Positions 63,320-64,000 of a stretch of 64,000 bases of DNA are shown here, piece after piece. The notes below the pieces were generated by a model. That model was not told the origin of the DNA. It made no database searches and was given only the letters and a program-made list of their open reading frames with translations. The position numbers and the translations under genes are program-made. The DNA is from Lichenicola cladoniae (GTDB lineage: Bacteria; Pseudomonadota; Alphaproteobacteria; Acetobacterales; Acetobacteraceae): positions 186,001 through 250,000 of the forward strand of contig NZ_CP053710.1 of assembly GCF_013201075.1 (NCBI RefSeq), read 5' to 3'. Every line of letters starts with the position of its first letter. Positions within the stretch are counted from its first letter, which is position 1.

Positions 63320-64000
63320 TTAGGCTGCACTTTTCCGGTCACTTGGCTCCTCGAACTCGGCGTCCACAACTTCACTTTCTTTGTCTTTGACTGAGCTTGC
63401 CTCGGTCGGATTTTCATGATCCTGCGAGGTCGCGAGCAGGTTGGTCATGATGTGGTTGAGCCGTTCGATAGCTTTCTGCAGCAGGCCCTCGTCAGTCCCC
63501 GTCATTGCAGAGCGTGCAACGGCCATGGCGCTCTCCGCCTCGGAACGATTCTGGATCGAGACGGACGCGCCCTGCTCGGTCACGGTCTTCTGCAACTGGC
63601 CAATGAGCTGATCGCACTGGTTTTTGGCCTCGACGAACGCGCGACGTTTTTTGTCGGAGCCGGCATTTGTTGCAGCCTCCTGGACCATCGCCTTGATATC
63701 GGCGTCCGATAGCCCGCCATTGGACTGGATGCGGATCTGCTGTTCCTTGCCGCTTGCTTTATCCCTGGCTTGAACGCTGACGATTCCATTGGCATCGATA
63801 TCGAACGTGACTTCGACCTGCGGAACCCCGCGCGGCGCTGGAGGAATACCAGTCAGGTCGAAATTACCGAGCACCTTATTGTCTTCGGCCATCTCACGCT
63901 CGCCCTGGAAGACCTTGATGGTTACTGCCCCCTGGTTGTCGGCGGCGGTTGAGAACACCTGGCTTTTCTTGGTCGGGATCGTCGTGTTGCGCTCGATCAG
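63320..64000 (-). CDS. dnaK: Chaperone DnaK, C-terminal part (runs off the right edge)
   Basis: About 226 residues are visible, starting within the substrate-binding domain: [20 protein letters not shown] at the window edge, then [55 protein letters not shown] and the helical lid to [17 protein letters not shown]. The ending differs from the classical DnaK EEVKDKK tail, and the lid is short and diverged; in a stress island this may be a second DnaK paralogue. The ATPase domain lies outside the window. Confidence 0.93.
   Translation of the reverse strand: MIERNTTIPTKKSQVFSTAADNQGAVTIKVFQGEREMAEDNKVLGNFDLTGIPPAPRGVPQVEVTFDIDANGIVSVQARDKASGKEQQIRIQSNGGLSDADIKAMVQEAATNAGSDKKRRAFVEAKNQCDQLIGQLQKTVTEQGASVSIQNRSEAESAMAVARSAMTGTDEGLLQKAIERLNHIMTNLLATSQDHENPTEASSVKDKESEVVDAEFEEPSDRKSAA

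Overview
The window is a high-GC bacterial segment. The mix of genes (a large TonB-dependent receptor, an AarC-type acetate CoA-transferase, FixJ-type regulation, and IS5/IS1031-, IS481- and IS701-type elements) suggests an acidophilic or acetic-acid-type alphaproteobacterium, probably Acetobacteraceae. Sphingomonadales cannot be excluded from sequence reading alone. No tRNA, rRNA or CRISPR array was recognised.

Left part (1-29.2 kb) is an accessory region built largely from insertion sequences. It holds three copies of one IS5-family element (two decayed, one intact), further IS5-family elements, IS6, IS66, IS3 and IS30 remnants, two different IS701-family elements and two nearly identical IS481-family elements, each sitting in the right tip of one IS701 element. 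Between them lie a TetR/short-chain dehydrogenase operon with two palindromic operators, a TonB-dependent receptor, a phage- or plasmid-like block of small genes (M41-like metalloprotease, two HTH proteins, four small unknown proteins) split by an IS5 element, and a membrane diguanylate cyclase with a two-component-propeller sensor. Next to the cyclase is a small secreted protein carrying three LHHW motifs. Truncated host genes (NodT-type efflux protein, ECF sigma factor, SDR C-terminus) mark deletion scars.

Middle part (29.3-40.7 kb) is an arginine/agmatine locus. It has a PLP-dependent arginine-type decarboxylase, an outer-membrane porin, an APC-family antiporter, a second unrelated pyruvoyl-dependent arginine decarboxylase, N-carbamoylputrescine amidase and agmatine deiminase. 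Together they could import arginine, decarboxylate it with proton consumption, export agmatine or convert it to putrescine, CO2 and ammonia. An ammonium transporter gene lies next to it as a pseudogene, separated by an IS5 element inserted at the aguA stop codon.

Right part (42.9-64 kb) looks like a stress / low-oxygen / fermentation island: DedA membrane protein, adenylate kinase, NAD(P)HX repair enzyme, zinc alcohol dehydrogenase, two sensor kinases, an FAD fumarate-reductase-like protein with a thioredoxin-reductase-like partner, CBS protein, universal stress protein, Crp/Fnr regulator, acetate CoA-transferase (frameshifted), old yellow enzyme and DnaK (cut by the window edge). In its centre is a 767-residue LOV-domain hybrid kinase ending in a FixJ/LuxR-type DNA-binding domain.

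The main discovery is a 15-bp motif, consensus GTAGGTAGTTTCCGA. I found nine good copies, all in promoter regions or intergenic gaps, and every one points toward its downstream gene. They lie before the porin, the antiporter operon, an unknown membrane protein, adk, the NAD(P)HX repair operon, the FAD-protein operon, the CBS gene, the response regulator and the Crp/Fnr gene. This ties the arginine locus and the stress island into one putative regulon, and the LOV-FixJ hybrid protein is a natural candidate regulator.
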